Shown here piece after piece: positions 1 to 5,125 of a DNA stretch of 5,125 bases. Source of the DNA: an uncultured bacterium (GTDB lineage: Bacteria > Bacteroidota > Bacteroidia > Chitinophagales > CAIODY01). Position 1 is the first letter of the stretch, and each line of letters starts with the position of its first letter. The notes under the pieces are model-generated. The model worked only from the letters and a program-made list of their open reading frames with translations. It ran no database searches and was not told where the DNA came from. The stretch is from assembly GCA_903871715.1 (NCBI GenBank), contig CAIQHW010000190.1:1-5125 (forward strand). The letters run 5' to 3'. The position numbers were made by a program, and so were the translations under genes.

Positions 1-354
1 AAATTCAACAGGTTGCAAATCTTCATTTTCTACCACAGTTTTGTTGTAATGATTTGTTGCAGCAGCTTTTTTGGGCTGCGGAATATCATCATCAGCCATA
101 TCATCTTTCGCATTTTTCTTTCGCAAAGTTGACCAAGTTTTTGGTGCGTCATCATCCACATCTTTTTTCGATGATTTTGTTTTAGAAGCAGCAGATGCAC
201 TCACCATCCCTTCGCTATGTTGCGATGGCATCATGGTTTGAAAGCCGCCAGGCATCGGCGCATCCCCAATAGGCTTCTGTGTTTCACAAGATGAAGCAAA
301 AGCCACTATGCCCATCAACATCAACCAATAAATTTGTTTCAAATATTTTTTCAT
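1..354 (-). CDS. Predicted lipoprotein of unknown function, 3' end outside the window
   Basis: The reading frame is open from an ATG at 354 to the left edge, giving 118 residues with no stop, so the C-terminus is missing. The N-terminus has a charged start (MKKYLK), a hydrophobic stretch at about residues 8-20 and a candidate lipobox ASSC, with Cys23 as the lipidation site. This predicts export and membrane anchoring by signal peptidase II. The visible mature part is low in hydrophobic residues and probably disordered. It is rich in Ser, Ala, Lys and Asp and has two loosely similar acidic-basic patches (KDVDDDAPK at 64-72 and KDDMADDDIPQPKK at 83-96). I recognise no domain. It follows the amidohydrolase gene on the same strand after 115 bp, so it may have its own promoter. 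Export is fairly well supported; function is unknown. Confidence 0.7.
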   Translation of the reverse strand, partial: MKKYLKQIYWLMLMGIVAFASSCETQKPIGDAPMPGGFQTMMPSQHSEGMVSASAASKTKSSKKDVDDDAPKTWSTLRKKNAKDDMADDDIPQPKKAAATNHYNKTVVENEDLQPVEF

Positions 355-469
355 CCAGCTTTTCTTAAATTATTTGGGCACGAATTTACAGCTTTTTTGT
401 GCCTTTTAATTAAAATCTAAAATAAAAACTATTCACTTATTCGCTTTGCAAATGTGCATTCTCCAACAA
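355..469. other. Intergenic region with an inverted repeat and an AT palindrome
   Basis: This 115-bp gap separates the amidohydrolase stop from the start of the downstream lipoprotein gene; both lie on the minus strand. It contains GGCAC (377-381) and GTGCC (399-403), which can pair as a 5-bp stem around a 17-nt loop. It also contains a perfect 12-bp AT-only palindrome TTTTAATTAAAA at 404-415. In the minus-strand transcript the stem lies within about 45 nt upstream of the lipoprotein start. It is not followed by a U-run on that strand, so it does not look like an intrinsic terminator for the upstream genes. I see no open frame here. Confidence 0.35.
424..452 (-). promoter_or_regulatory. Weak candidate Bacteroidota-type promoter for the left-edge lipoprotein
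   Basis: Reading the minus strand, TTTG (449-452) is followed after 17 nt by TAGTTTTT (424-431). The published Bacteroidota consensus is TTG, 17-23 nt, TAnnTTTG. The spacing fits, but the last base of the -7 box is T instead of G. It would give a leader of about 65 nt carrying the 377-403 inverted repeat. In DNA this AT-rich such a match can easily occur by chance. Confidence 0.25.
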
Positions 470-1759
470 TCAATTCACTCCATATTTCTTTTTGTATTTT
501 TCATACAAATGTTTCTGTCCGTTTTCCAACGAAACTATTCTACCACCAATCATCGCTGTTTCAATTTTGCTTGATTTCGTATCCAACAAATCGCCGCTGC
601 AAATCAGCAGCGTAGCCTCTTTTCCTTCTTCCAAACTTCCTGCCAGATTATCAATACCCAAAATTTTTGCAGCATTTAAAGTAATGCTTTGTAATGCTTC
701 TTCCTTTTGTAACCCATAAGCAGCAGCAGTTCCAGCCACAAAAGCTAAGTTGCGTTGATTACCACTCCAATCATTATGTTCTAAACAAAACAACACTCCG
801 GCCCTTTGCAAAACTGTTGGTGTTTTGTAAGGTTGCTGAATATCATCATCATTCCTTTGAGGCATGGAATGCGTTGAACTTAAAATTACAGGAATTTTTG
901 CATCAGCAATTTCCCTTGCAACTAAATATGATTCTTCCGCATCTACCAAAACCCCATTTAAGTTGAATTTTTTTATAAATGCCATCGCAGCCAAAATTTC
1001 TTTTGCTGAATGCACATGCATATAAGCCTTGCAAACGCCTGATAATACTGGCACTACAGCTTCTAACTTCAAATTTTTGCTGTCCTTTTTTTCAGATGCT
1101 GCATAACTTTTAGCATCATTAAAAAGTTGTTCCAATTCATTCATTTGTTGTTTCCAACGATTATTTATTTCCTCATTATTTTCTGCGCCACGATATACCG
1201 TTAACGATGGAAAACGAATGTGCAAGCCTCCATCCATCAGCATTACAGCATCTTCCCAATTCCATGCATCTAATTGCACAACACTGCTCAAGCCGCTTAC
1301 CAAGCCACCTTGCGGCACAATTTGCGCCATCAACACACCATTAAATTTTACTGTGGGGATTATTTTTGAGTCAGTATTGTAAGCAATAATGCTTCGAACA
1401 TTTGGATTCAAATTGCCCACTTCTGCATTATCTCGTGTTGCCCGTGCTTCTTCAATTTCCAGCAAACCCAATGTAGTATTGGCTGCAATCAAACCCGGAT
1501 AAATTTGTTTGCCATTAGCATCTATCATTTTATCCGCTTTCATCAATCGAATATTCGTCATCGAACCGATGGAAACGATTTTATTTTTTTCAATTCTGAT
1601 AAAACCATTTTCAATTATTTTTCCATTGCCCACATGAATCGTTCCGCCTGAAATCAAGATGCTGCCTGTGTTTGCAGGCGCAGGTGTTGGATTTTGAGCA
1701 AAAGAAAATTTCGCAAAAGCAACAACAATAAATAAACTAACTGAAATTATTTTCTTCAT
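470..1759 (-). CDS. Exported amidohydrolase-superfamily protein with degenerate metal site
   Basis: This 429-residue protein has a Sec signal peptide (MKKIISVSLF, hydrophobic to residue 21) with likely cleavage after SFA21, so it should be periplasmic or exported. The fold is recognisable at both ends: an N-terminal beta-sandwich part (TIHVGNGKIIENGFIRIEKNKI-like, about 32-88) leading to YPGLI at 87-91, and the C-terminal hallmark ITLNAAKILGID (359-370), GSLEEGKEATLLI (374-386) and MIGGRIV (403-409). This is the imidazolonepropionase-like amidohydrolase architecture. Where relatives have D-x-H-x-H after PGLI, this protein has AANTT (92-96), so the two beta-1 metal histidines are absent. The beta-6 histidine (IEH in relatives) aligns with LVDA (271-274). 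HVH at 248-250 is kept, and D330 could be the beta-8 aspartate. It may be non-catalytic or use a different site; its substrate cannot be deduced. The ATG lies 4 nt after the deacetylase stop, so translation may be coupled. Confidence 0.85.
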   Translation of the reverse strand: MKKIISVSLFIVVAFAKFSFAQNPTPAPANTGSILISGGTIHVGNGKIIENGFIRIEKNKIVSIGSMTNIRLMKADKMIDANGKQIYPGLIAANTTLGLLEIEEARATRDNAEVGNLNPNVRSIIAYNTDSKIIPTVKFNGVLMAQIVPQGGLVSGLSSVVQLDAWNWEDAVMLMDGGLHIRFPSLTVYRGAENNEEINNRWKQQMNELEQLFNDAKSYAASEKKDSKNLKLEAVVPVLSGVCKAYMHVHSAKEILAAMAFIKKFNLNGVLVDAEESYLVAREIADAKIPVILSSTHSMPQRNDDDIQQPYKTPTVLQRAGVLFCLEHNDWSGNQRNLAFVAGTAAAYGLQKEEALQSITLNAAKILGIDNLAGSLEEGKEATLLICSGDLLDTKSSKIETAMIGGRIVSLENGQKHLYEKYKKKYGVN

Positions 1760-1763
1760 TTTT

Positions 1764-2384
1764 TCATTTTAATAGTTCAAAACTAAAACCATTTTCCAAC
1801 GCATGCTCAATAAATTTTGGCAATGCAAAAATCATTTTCTCATACGCCTTTTCGCTGTCGTGAAAAACGATGATTTCATTGCTGCGCAAAGGTTTGCGAA
1901 TGCAATTCTCTAAACATTTTTCTTTAGAAATGTTTTTATCAAAGTCGCCACTCAAGCGGCTCCACATCACCATTTTTGTTTTCGATTTCAATGCTTTGAT
2001 TTGCTGAAAACTAATTTTTCCATAAGGTGGTCGAAAAAAATCAGAGGAAAAAACTTGTTCCGTTTCCATAAAATCTGCCACATATTTTTCGGTTTCAGTT
2101 TTCCAACCATTTAGATGATTAAACGTGTGATTGCCCACCTGATGCCCATTTGCAACAATTTCTTCAAACATTTTCGGGTACTTCACTACATTATTTCCCA
2201 CACAAAAAAAGTGTGCTTTTACTTTATATTCATTCAAAATTTGCAGCACTTCTTTGGTGATGGTTGGATGCGGACCATCATCAAAAGTGAGTACAATATT
2301 TTTGTTGGCAACATCATTTTTCCAAATCATTGATGGATACAAAAGTGGCAACCAGAAAGGTGTTTGCAAAAAATAAGTACCCAT
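1764..2384 (-). CDS. Polysaccharide deacetylase (NodB / CE4 family)
   Basis: This 206-residue protein is nearly all NodB domain. CE4 enzymes are metal-dependent deacetylases acting on N- or O-acetyl groups of glycans such as peptidoglycan or chitin oligomers. Five motifs are visible in order: TFDDGP (33-38, catalytic base D35 and metal ligand D36), HTFNH (86-90, the two metal histidines), RPPYG (118-122), MWSRLSGDFD (140-149) and VFHDS (173-177, H175). All core catalytic residues are therefore present. In the fourth motif the residue after Trp141 is Ser, where many relatives have Asp. There is no cleavable signal peptide, only a short aromatic-hydrophobic segment (PFWLPLLYPSMIW, 9-21), so location is uncertain. 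The gene starts 1 nt after the preceding lipoprotein stop and ends 4 nt before the amidohydrolase, so these are almost certainly co-transcribed. The natural substrate cannot be told from sequence. Confidence 0.93.
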   Translation of the reverse strand: MGTYFLQTPFWLPLLYPSMIWKNDVANKNIVLTFDDGPHPTITKEVLQILNEYKVKAHFFCVGNNVVKYPKMFEEIVANGHQVGNHTFNHLNGWKTETEKYVADFMETEQVFSSDFFRPPYGKISFQQIKALKSKTKMVMWSRLSGDFDKNISKEKCLENCIRKPLRSNEIIVFHDSEKAYEKMIFALPKFIEHALENGFSFELLK

Positions 2385-2385
2385 T

Positions 2386-2634
2386 TTATTTTTTAGATGC
2401 TGCTTTTTTTTGCGATTTTTTTGCCAACTTTTGTTCTTCTTCTTGTTTTTTTATTCGTACTTTATCGGCTGGGCAACTGCCTTTAGCTTGCGCTGCATTA
2501 AACCGAGCAACCATTTTCATTTTCTCACGGTCTTCTTTACACATGCCTTTGTATTTGTTATGGCATCCACTGTTCATCAACATTACAGCCATTATCAATC
2601 CTAAAAGATATTTTGTTTTCATGCCAGTTTTCAT
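2386..2634 (-). CDS. Small predicted lipoprotein, Lys/Glu-rich, unknown function
   Basis: This small gene lies between gpsA and the deacetylase. From the ATG at 2634 it encodes 82 residues: a basic start (MKTGMKTKY), a hydrophobic stretch rich in Leu and Met, and a candidate lipobox NSGC with Cys24 as the lipidation site. The Asn at -3 is not ideal. The mature part is about 59 residues, with two further cysteines (C32 and C54) that could pair as a disulfide, a motif SCPADKVRIKKQ, and a strongly basic Lys/Ala/Glu tail likely to be helical or disordered. The start is uncertain: ATG at 2622 gives a tidier signal peptide, while ATG at 2658 (preceded directly by AGG) and TTG at 2664 are also in frame. 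The stop is 1 nt before the deacetylase start. I recognise no domain. Confidence 0.7.
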   Translation of the reverse strand: MKTGMKTKYLLGLIMAVMLMNSGCHNKYKGMCKEDREKMKMVARFNAAQAKGSCPADKVRIKKQEEEQKLAKKSQKKAASKK

Positions 2635-2669
2635 ATTCAAATTTTCAAATTGTTTCATCCTCAAATTGA

Positions 2670-3674
2670 TTATTTCAGTTTTTCGCTCATTAATTTTATT
2701 TCCATTACTGGTGAAATTTTTTCGTACACAATGTTGTAAACGGCAGCAGTGATGGGCAATTCGACCTTATATTTTTGATTCGCTTCGTGAATACATTTCA
2801 CCGAATAATAACCTTCGGCAATCATATTCATTTCTAATTGTGCTGCTTTTACCGAATAGCCTTTTCCAATCATCAGCCCGAAAGCCCTATTGCGACTGAA
2901 TTGTGAGTAAGCCGTAACCAACAAATCGCCCAAGTAAGCACTGCCTTTTATATCACGTTCGATGGGATGAACTGCCGCCACAAAGCGTTCAATTTCCTGA
3001 ATCGCATTGGAAATTAAAACGGCTTGAAAGTTATCACCATAGCCCAATCCATGGCAAATGCCCGATGCCACGGCGATAATATTTTTCATCACCGCAGCCA
3101 ATTCGGTGCCATAAATATCTTCTGTAAAATTTGTTTTGATAAATCGGCAAGCAAACAAATCTGCTACCATAGCGGCTTTTGCTGTGTCTGGGCAACTTAA
3201 TGTGAGGTAAGATAATTTTTCCAACGCCACTTCTTCGGCATGACAAGGACCACTAATGACCACAAAATTTTTGAAATCAACTTCAAAATATTTCCTAAAA
3301 AATTCAGCAATGATAAGGTTTTCATCGGTATCAGGAATCATACCTTTGATTGCCGACACCACCATTTTATTGTCGAAATCGGCTGGGGATAAGCCTTCTA
3401 AAGTATTTTTTAAAAATGCGGATGGTGTTGCCACAATCACCATGTCTGATTTTTCAATCGCCGATTTTGGCGAAGAGTGAAAAGTAATTTTCGCCACAGG
3501 CAACTCGGTAGAGCTGATGTAATCTGGGTTTCGATGAAAAGTATTGATGTGCGCCACCACCTCTTGTCGGCGAACGAACCAATGAAAATGAACGTCTTTT
3601 TCACCCAAAATTTTCACAATGGCAGTTGCCCACGAACCGCTGCCAATGATGGCAATATTTTTTTTGAAATTCAT
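2670..3674 (-). CDS. gpsA: NAD(P)H-dependent glycerol-3-phosphate dehydrogenase
   Basis: GpsA reduces dihydroxyacetone phosphate to sn-glycerol 3-phosphate in the cytoplasm, providing the backbone for phospholipid synthesis. The 334-residue length from the ATG at 3674 is normal for the family. Visible motifs: the Rossmann dinucleotide loop GSGSWATA (11-18), NPDYIS (49-54), SAIKGM (107-112, with conserved K110), SGPCHAEEVA (141-150), ELAAVMKNIIAVASG (191-205, with catalytic K197) and GSAYLGDLLVTA (244-255) followed by SRNRAFG (260-266). The start at 3674 is chosen because the Rossmann strand KKNIAIIGSG begins at once. An in-frame ATG at 3794 would add 40 residues unlike the family and would overlap the divergent rbfA gene. 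It is the first gene of the minus-strand group, and the small lipoprotein follows closely. Confidence 0.97.
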   Translation of the reverse strand: MNFKKNIAIIGSGSWATAIVKILGEKDVHFHWFVRRQEVVAHINTFHRNPDYISSTELPVAKITFHSSPKSAIEKSDMVIVATPSAFLKNTLEGLSPADFDNKMVVSAIKGMIPDTDENLIIAEFFRKYFEVDFKNFVVISGPCHAEEVALEKLSYLTLSCPDTAKAAMVADLFACRFIKTNFTEDIYGTELAAVMKNIIAVASGICHGLGYGDNFQAVLISNAIQEIERFVAAVHPIERDIKGSAYLGDLLVTAYSQFSRNRAFGLMIGKGYSVKAAQLEMNMIAEGYYSVKCIHEANQKYKVELPITAAVYNIVYEKISPVMEIKLMSEKLK

Positions 3675-3679
3675 CGCAG

Positions 3680-3687
3680 CGAAAATA
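3680..3687 (-). promoter_or_regulatory. Possible -7-like box immediately upstream of gpsA
   Basis: On the minus strand TATTTTCG ends 5 nt before the gpsA ATG. It differs from the Bacteroidota -7 consensus TAnnTTTG at one position (TTCG for TTTG). I find no TTG at the expected -33 distance within the intergenic region, so this is weak. If used, the mRNA would start at or next to the initiation codon. Confidence 0.2.
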
Positions 3688-3694
3688 GAAAATA

Positions 3695-3721
3695 TTGGAG
3701 AGTTGATTTGATTTATCTTTG
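3695..3721 (+). promoter_or_regulatory. Candidate Bacteroidota-type promoter for rbfA
   Basis: TATCTTTG at 3714-3721 is a full match to the Bacteroidota -7 consensus TAnnTTTG. A TTG at 3695-3697 lies 16 nt upstream, one base short of the usual 17-23 spacer. The rbfA ATG (3726) begins only 4 nt after the box, which puts the expected transcription start at or beside the start codon and implies a leaderless message. Confidence 0.5.
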
Positions 3722-3725
3722 TGGT

Positions 3726-4097
3726 ATGAGTGAAAGTATTCGTCAAAAAAAAGTAGCCGAATTGGTGAAAGAGCAAGTGAGTTCGTTGTTTCAAAAAAAT
3801 GGTTTTTATACTTTGAAAGGAAGTTTAATCACCATCACAGCAGTTTCTATGACACCCGATTTGTTGGAAGCAAAAATTTATTTGAGCATTTTTAATGCAA
3901 AAAATAAACAAGAAATTTTGGATGAATTAGAATCGCATCATAAAGAAATTCGACATCAGTTGGGCAACAAAATAGCCAAGCAAGTGCGCCGTGTGCCCGA
4001 GTTTGCGTTCTTTTTAGATGAAACGTTGGATGAAGTTTTTAAGATGGAAAAACTGTTTGACAAAATAAAAGAAAACGAAAAAAAAATAGTGGATTGA
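3726..4097 (+). CDS. rbfA: 30S ribosome-binding factor A
   Basis: RbfA binds the 30S subunit during late assembly, assists processing of the 5' end of 16S rRNA and is important for cold adaptation. The 123-residue product is a single KH-like domain close to the usual family length. Typical features are the opening SESIRQKKVAELVKEQVSS (2-20), the beta-strand pair ITITAVSMTPDLLEAKIYLSI-like at 35-55, IRHQLGNKIAKQVRRVPEF (75-93) and FFLDETLDE (95-103), which matches the conserved R..P.L.F..D signature. The start at 3726 gives the family N-terminus; the frame stays open upstream to 3477, but that part overlaps gpsA on the other strand and the promoter. The C-terminal tail is Lys/Glu-rich. The TPR gene follows after 68 bp. 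Confidence 0.93.
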   Translation: MSESIRQKKVAELVKEQVSSLFQKNGFYTLKGSLITITAVSMTPDLLEAKIYLSIFNAKNKQEILDELESHHKEIRHQLGNKIAKQVRRVPEFAFFLDETLDEVFKMEKLFDKIKENEKKIVD

Positions 4098-4135
4098 TTT
4101 TTAAGTTCATAAAAGGAATCTAAACCAAAGTTGAT

Positions 4136-4143
4136 TATTTTTG
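4136..4143 (+). promoter_or_regulatory. Possible -7 box upstream of the TPR gene
   Basis: TATTTTTG matches the Bacteroidota -7 consensus TAnnTTTG and lies 22 nt before the TPR gene ATG, in the 68-bp gap after rbfA. No TTG is present 17-23 nt upstream of it, so it is only half a promoter by consensus and may be chance in a T-rich gap. If real, the TPR gene and tilS would have a start independent of rbfA. Confidence 0.25.
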
Positions 4144-4165
4144 TTTACCGATTATAATTCAAATC

Positions 4166-4474
4166 ATGATTAATCGTTTAGAAAAATTACAACAAATGTT
4201 GCTCGAAACACCCAACGACACTTTCCTGTTGTTTGCTATGGGCTTGGAAATGGTGAAGGATGGCAACGATGAAAAAGCTTTGGAATTTTTCAAAAAAATT
4301 TTAGCATTGGATGAAAATTATTGTGCGCTGTATTATCATTTGGGTAAATTATACGAGCGACAAAACCACGAGCAAATTGCCATGAGTATTTATGAAAAGG
4401 GTTTAGCGATTTGCAAAAAACTAAACGAACAACATAACTTTAATGAATTGCGTAGTGCGTTAGATATGCTGTAA
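4166..4474 (+). CDS. Small tetratricopeptide-repeat protein
   Basis: This 102-residue cytoplasmic protein has no signal peptide or membrane segment. After a short helix (residues 1-15) come two tandem 34-residue TPR units: about 19-52 (DTFLLFAMG through ILALDEN) and 53-86 (YCALYYHLGKLYERQ through GLAICKK). They show the usual small/aromatic pattern (A24, G26, A38, F42 in the first; Y57, G60, Y63, A72, Y76 in the second), then a C-terminal capping helix (ELRSALDML). TPR units mediate protein-protein contact; the partner is unknown. The gene sits between rbfA and tilS on the same strand, with 15 nt to tilS, so it is probably co-transcribed with tilS. A link to translation or RNA modification is only suggested by position. 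Confidence 0.85.
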   Translation: MINRLEKLQQMLLETPNDTFLLFAMGLEMVKDGNDEKALEFFKKILALDENYCALYYHLGKLYERQNHEQIAMSIYEKGLAICKKLNEQHNFNELRSALDML

Positions 4475-4489
4475 ATTCGCAGTTTTGTA

Positions 4490-5125
4490 ATGAATTTAAT
4501 TGCTCATTTTAAGGATTTTAATGCCACACACCAACTATTTAATAGCGTTGATAAAATTGTTGTAGCATGTTCTGGCGGCTGCGATTCGATGGTGATGGCG
4601 CACTTATTTCATCAGCAAAAAATAAAAATTTTATTGGCACACTGCAATTTTCAACTTCGGGGCGAAGAGGCAAATGGTGATGAAAATTTTGTGAAACAAA
4701 AAGCTGCGGAATGGCAAATTCCTTTTCAATCTATCCAATTCGACACAGAAAAATTTGCTGCCGAAAATAAACTTTCGATTCAGCAAGCTGCTAGAAAATT
4801 GCGCTACGATTGGTTTGAAAAATTATTAACCGAAAATAATTTTACGAAGATTGCCACCGCTCATCATTTAAATGATAACATCGAAACGGTGTTTATCAAT
4901 TTGGTAAGAGGCACTGGGATTGCAGGATTGACGGGCATTGCAGCGCAGAATAAAAAAATAATTCGCCCCATTTTATTTGCAACAAGAAATGAAATTAAAA
5001 ATTATGCTACCGAAAATAATTTAGATTTTAGAACCGACAGCAGCAATCATTCGGATGATTATTTGCGCAATAAAATCAGACACCATATAGTGCCATTGAT
5101 GCAAGAAATGAATTCAAATTTTGAA
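4490..5125 (+). CDS. tilS: tRNA(Ile)-lysidine synthetase, 3' end outside the window
   Basis: TilS uses ATP to join lysine to C34 of the CAU-anticodon tRNA-Ile, making lysidine, which changes both codon reading (AUA) and charging; it is essential in most bacteria. The 212 residues present cover the N-type ATP pyrophosphatase domain: PP-loop SGGCDS (28-33), AHCNFQLRG (50-58), QQAARKLRYDWF (98-109), ATAHHLNDNIET (122-133), LVRGTGIAGLTGI (138-150), RPIL (159-162), DSSN (183-186) and RNKIRHHIVP (193-202). The frame is open to the right edge, so the C-terminal tRNA-binding part, roughly half of the usual protein, lies outside. The ATG at 4490 places the PP-loop at the normal distance from the N-terminus. 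It begins 15 nt after the TPR gene stop with no evident promoter between, so read-through from upstream is likely. Confidence 0.95.
   Translation, partial: MNLIAHFKDFNATHQLFNSVDKIVVACSGGCDSMVMAHLFHQQKIKILLAHCNFQLRGEEANGDENFVKQKAAEWQIPFQSIQFDTEKFAAENKLSIQQAARKLRYDWFEKLLTENNFTKIATAHHLNDNIETVFINLVRGTGIAGLTGIAAQNKKIIRPILFATRNEIKNYATENNLDFRTDSSNHSDDYLRNKIRHHIVPLMQEMNSNFE

Noticed and set aside
492..966. Plus-strand open frames opposite the amidohydrolase
   Set aside because: They are short and overlapping, without domain features, and are explained as shadows of the minus-strand gene.
2330..2752. Plus-strand open frame of 140 codons
   Set aside because: It lies opposite the small lipoprotein and the ends of gpsA and the deacetylase; its Phe- and Cys-rich composition is the reverse complement of Lys/Glu-rich coding sequence, with no recognisable domain.
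3034..3246. Second minus-strand frame inside gpsA
   Set aside because: It is fully contained in gpsA, which is intact with all family motifs, so it is neither a frameshift nor a separate gene.
3477..3725. In-frame upstream extension of rbfA
   Set aside because: It is antisense to gpsA, does not resemble RbfA, and the family N-terminus begins at 3726.
3675..3794. In-frame 40-residue N-terminal extension of gpsA starting at 3794
   Set aside because: It overlaps rbfA on the other strand and its promoter, is unlike GpsA N-termini, and the Rossmann motif starts right after the ATG at 3674.
4853..4888. TilS motif AHHLNDNIET with Asn where many TilS have Asp (AHHxDDxxET)
   Set aside because: The second Asp and the surrounding motif are intact, and I believe the Asn form is common in Bacteroidota TilS, so it is not a sign of lost activity.
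1..5125. Search for tRNA or rRNA genes, CRISPR repeats, insertion sequences, att sites, or toxin, phage and defence genes
   Set aside because: None found; nearly all sequence is accounted for by ordinary genes and gaps of 115 bp or less.

Overview
The window is AT-rich bacterial DNA with dense coding on both strands. It is most probably from a member of the Bacteroidota. The signs are start codons preceded by A-rich sequence rather than Shine-Dalgarno motifs, a TAnnTTTG-type -7 box in front of rbfA, and protein sequences (GpsA with SGPCHAEEVA, a CE4 deacetylase without signal peptide, a TilS-adjacent TPR protein) that look like that phylum. I cannot place it more finely with confidence.

Layout. 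The window divides at a 51-bp divergent intergenic region (3675-3725). To the left, everything is on the minus strand and reads, in transcription order: gpsA (glycerol-3-phosphate dehydrogenase), a small predicted lipoprotein, a NodB-type polysaccharide deacetylase, and a secreted amidohydrolase-fold protein. The last three are almost contiguous (1 and 4 nt gaps), so they are probably one transcript. After a 115-bp gap comes a second predicted lipoprotein, which runs off the left edge. To the right, on the plus strand, are rbfA (ribosome-binding factor A), a small two-repeat TPR protein and the 5' part of tilS (tRNA-Ile lysidine synthetase), which runs off the right edge.

Function. The minus-strand group mixes one phospholipid-precursor enzyme with envelope-directed proteins: two predicted lipoproteins, a putative glycan deacetylase and an exported amidohydrolase-like protein. 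The plus-strand group is translation housekeeping: 30S maturation and tRNA-Ile2 modification, with a TPR protein of unknown partner between them.

No mobile element, CRISPR array, RNA gene, phage gene or defence system was seen, and I do not find a previously undescribed system. The points most worth checking are the amidohydrolase, which has lost the HxH metal motif and other ligands of its superfamily, and the gpsA/rbfA intergenic region, where both genes appear to start within a few bases of an outward-facing -7-like box, suggesting leaderless mRNAs.
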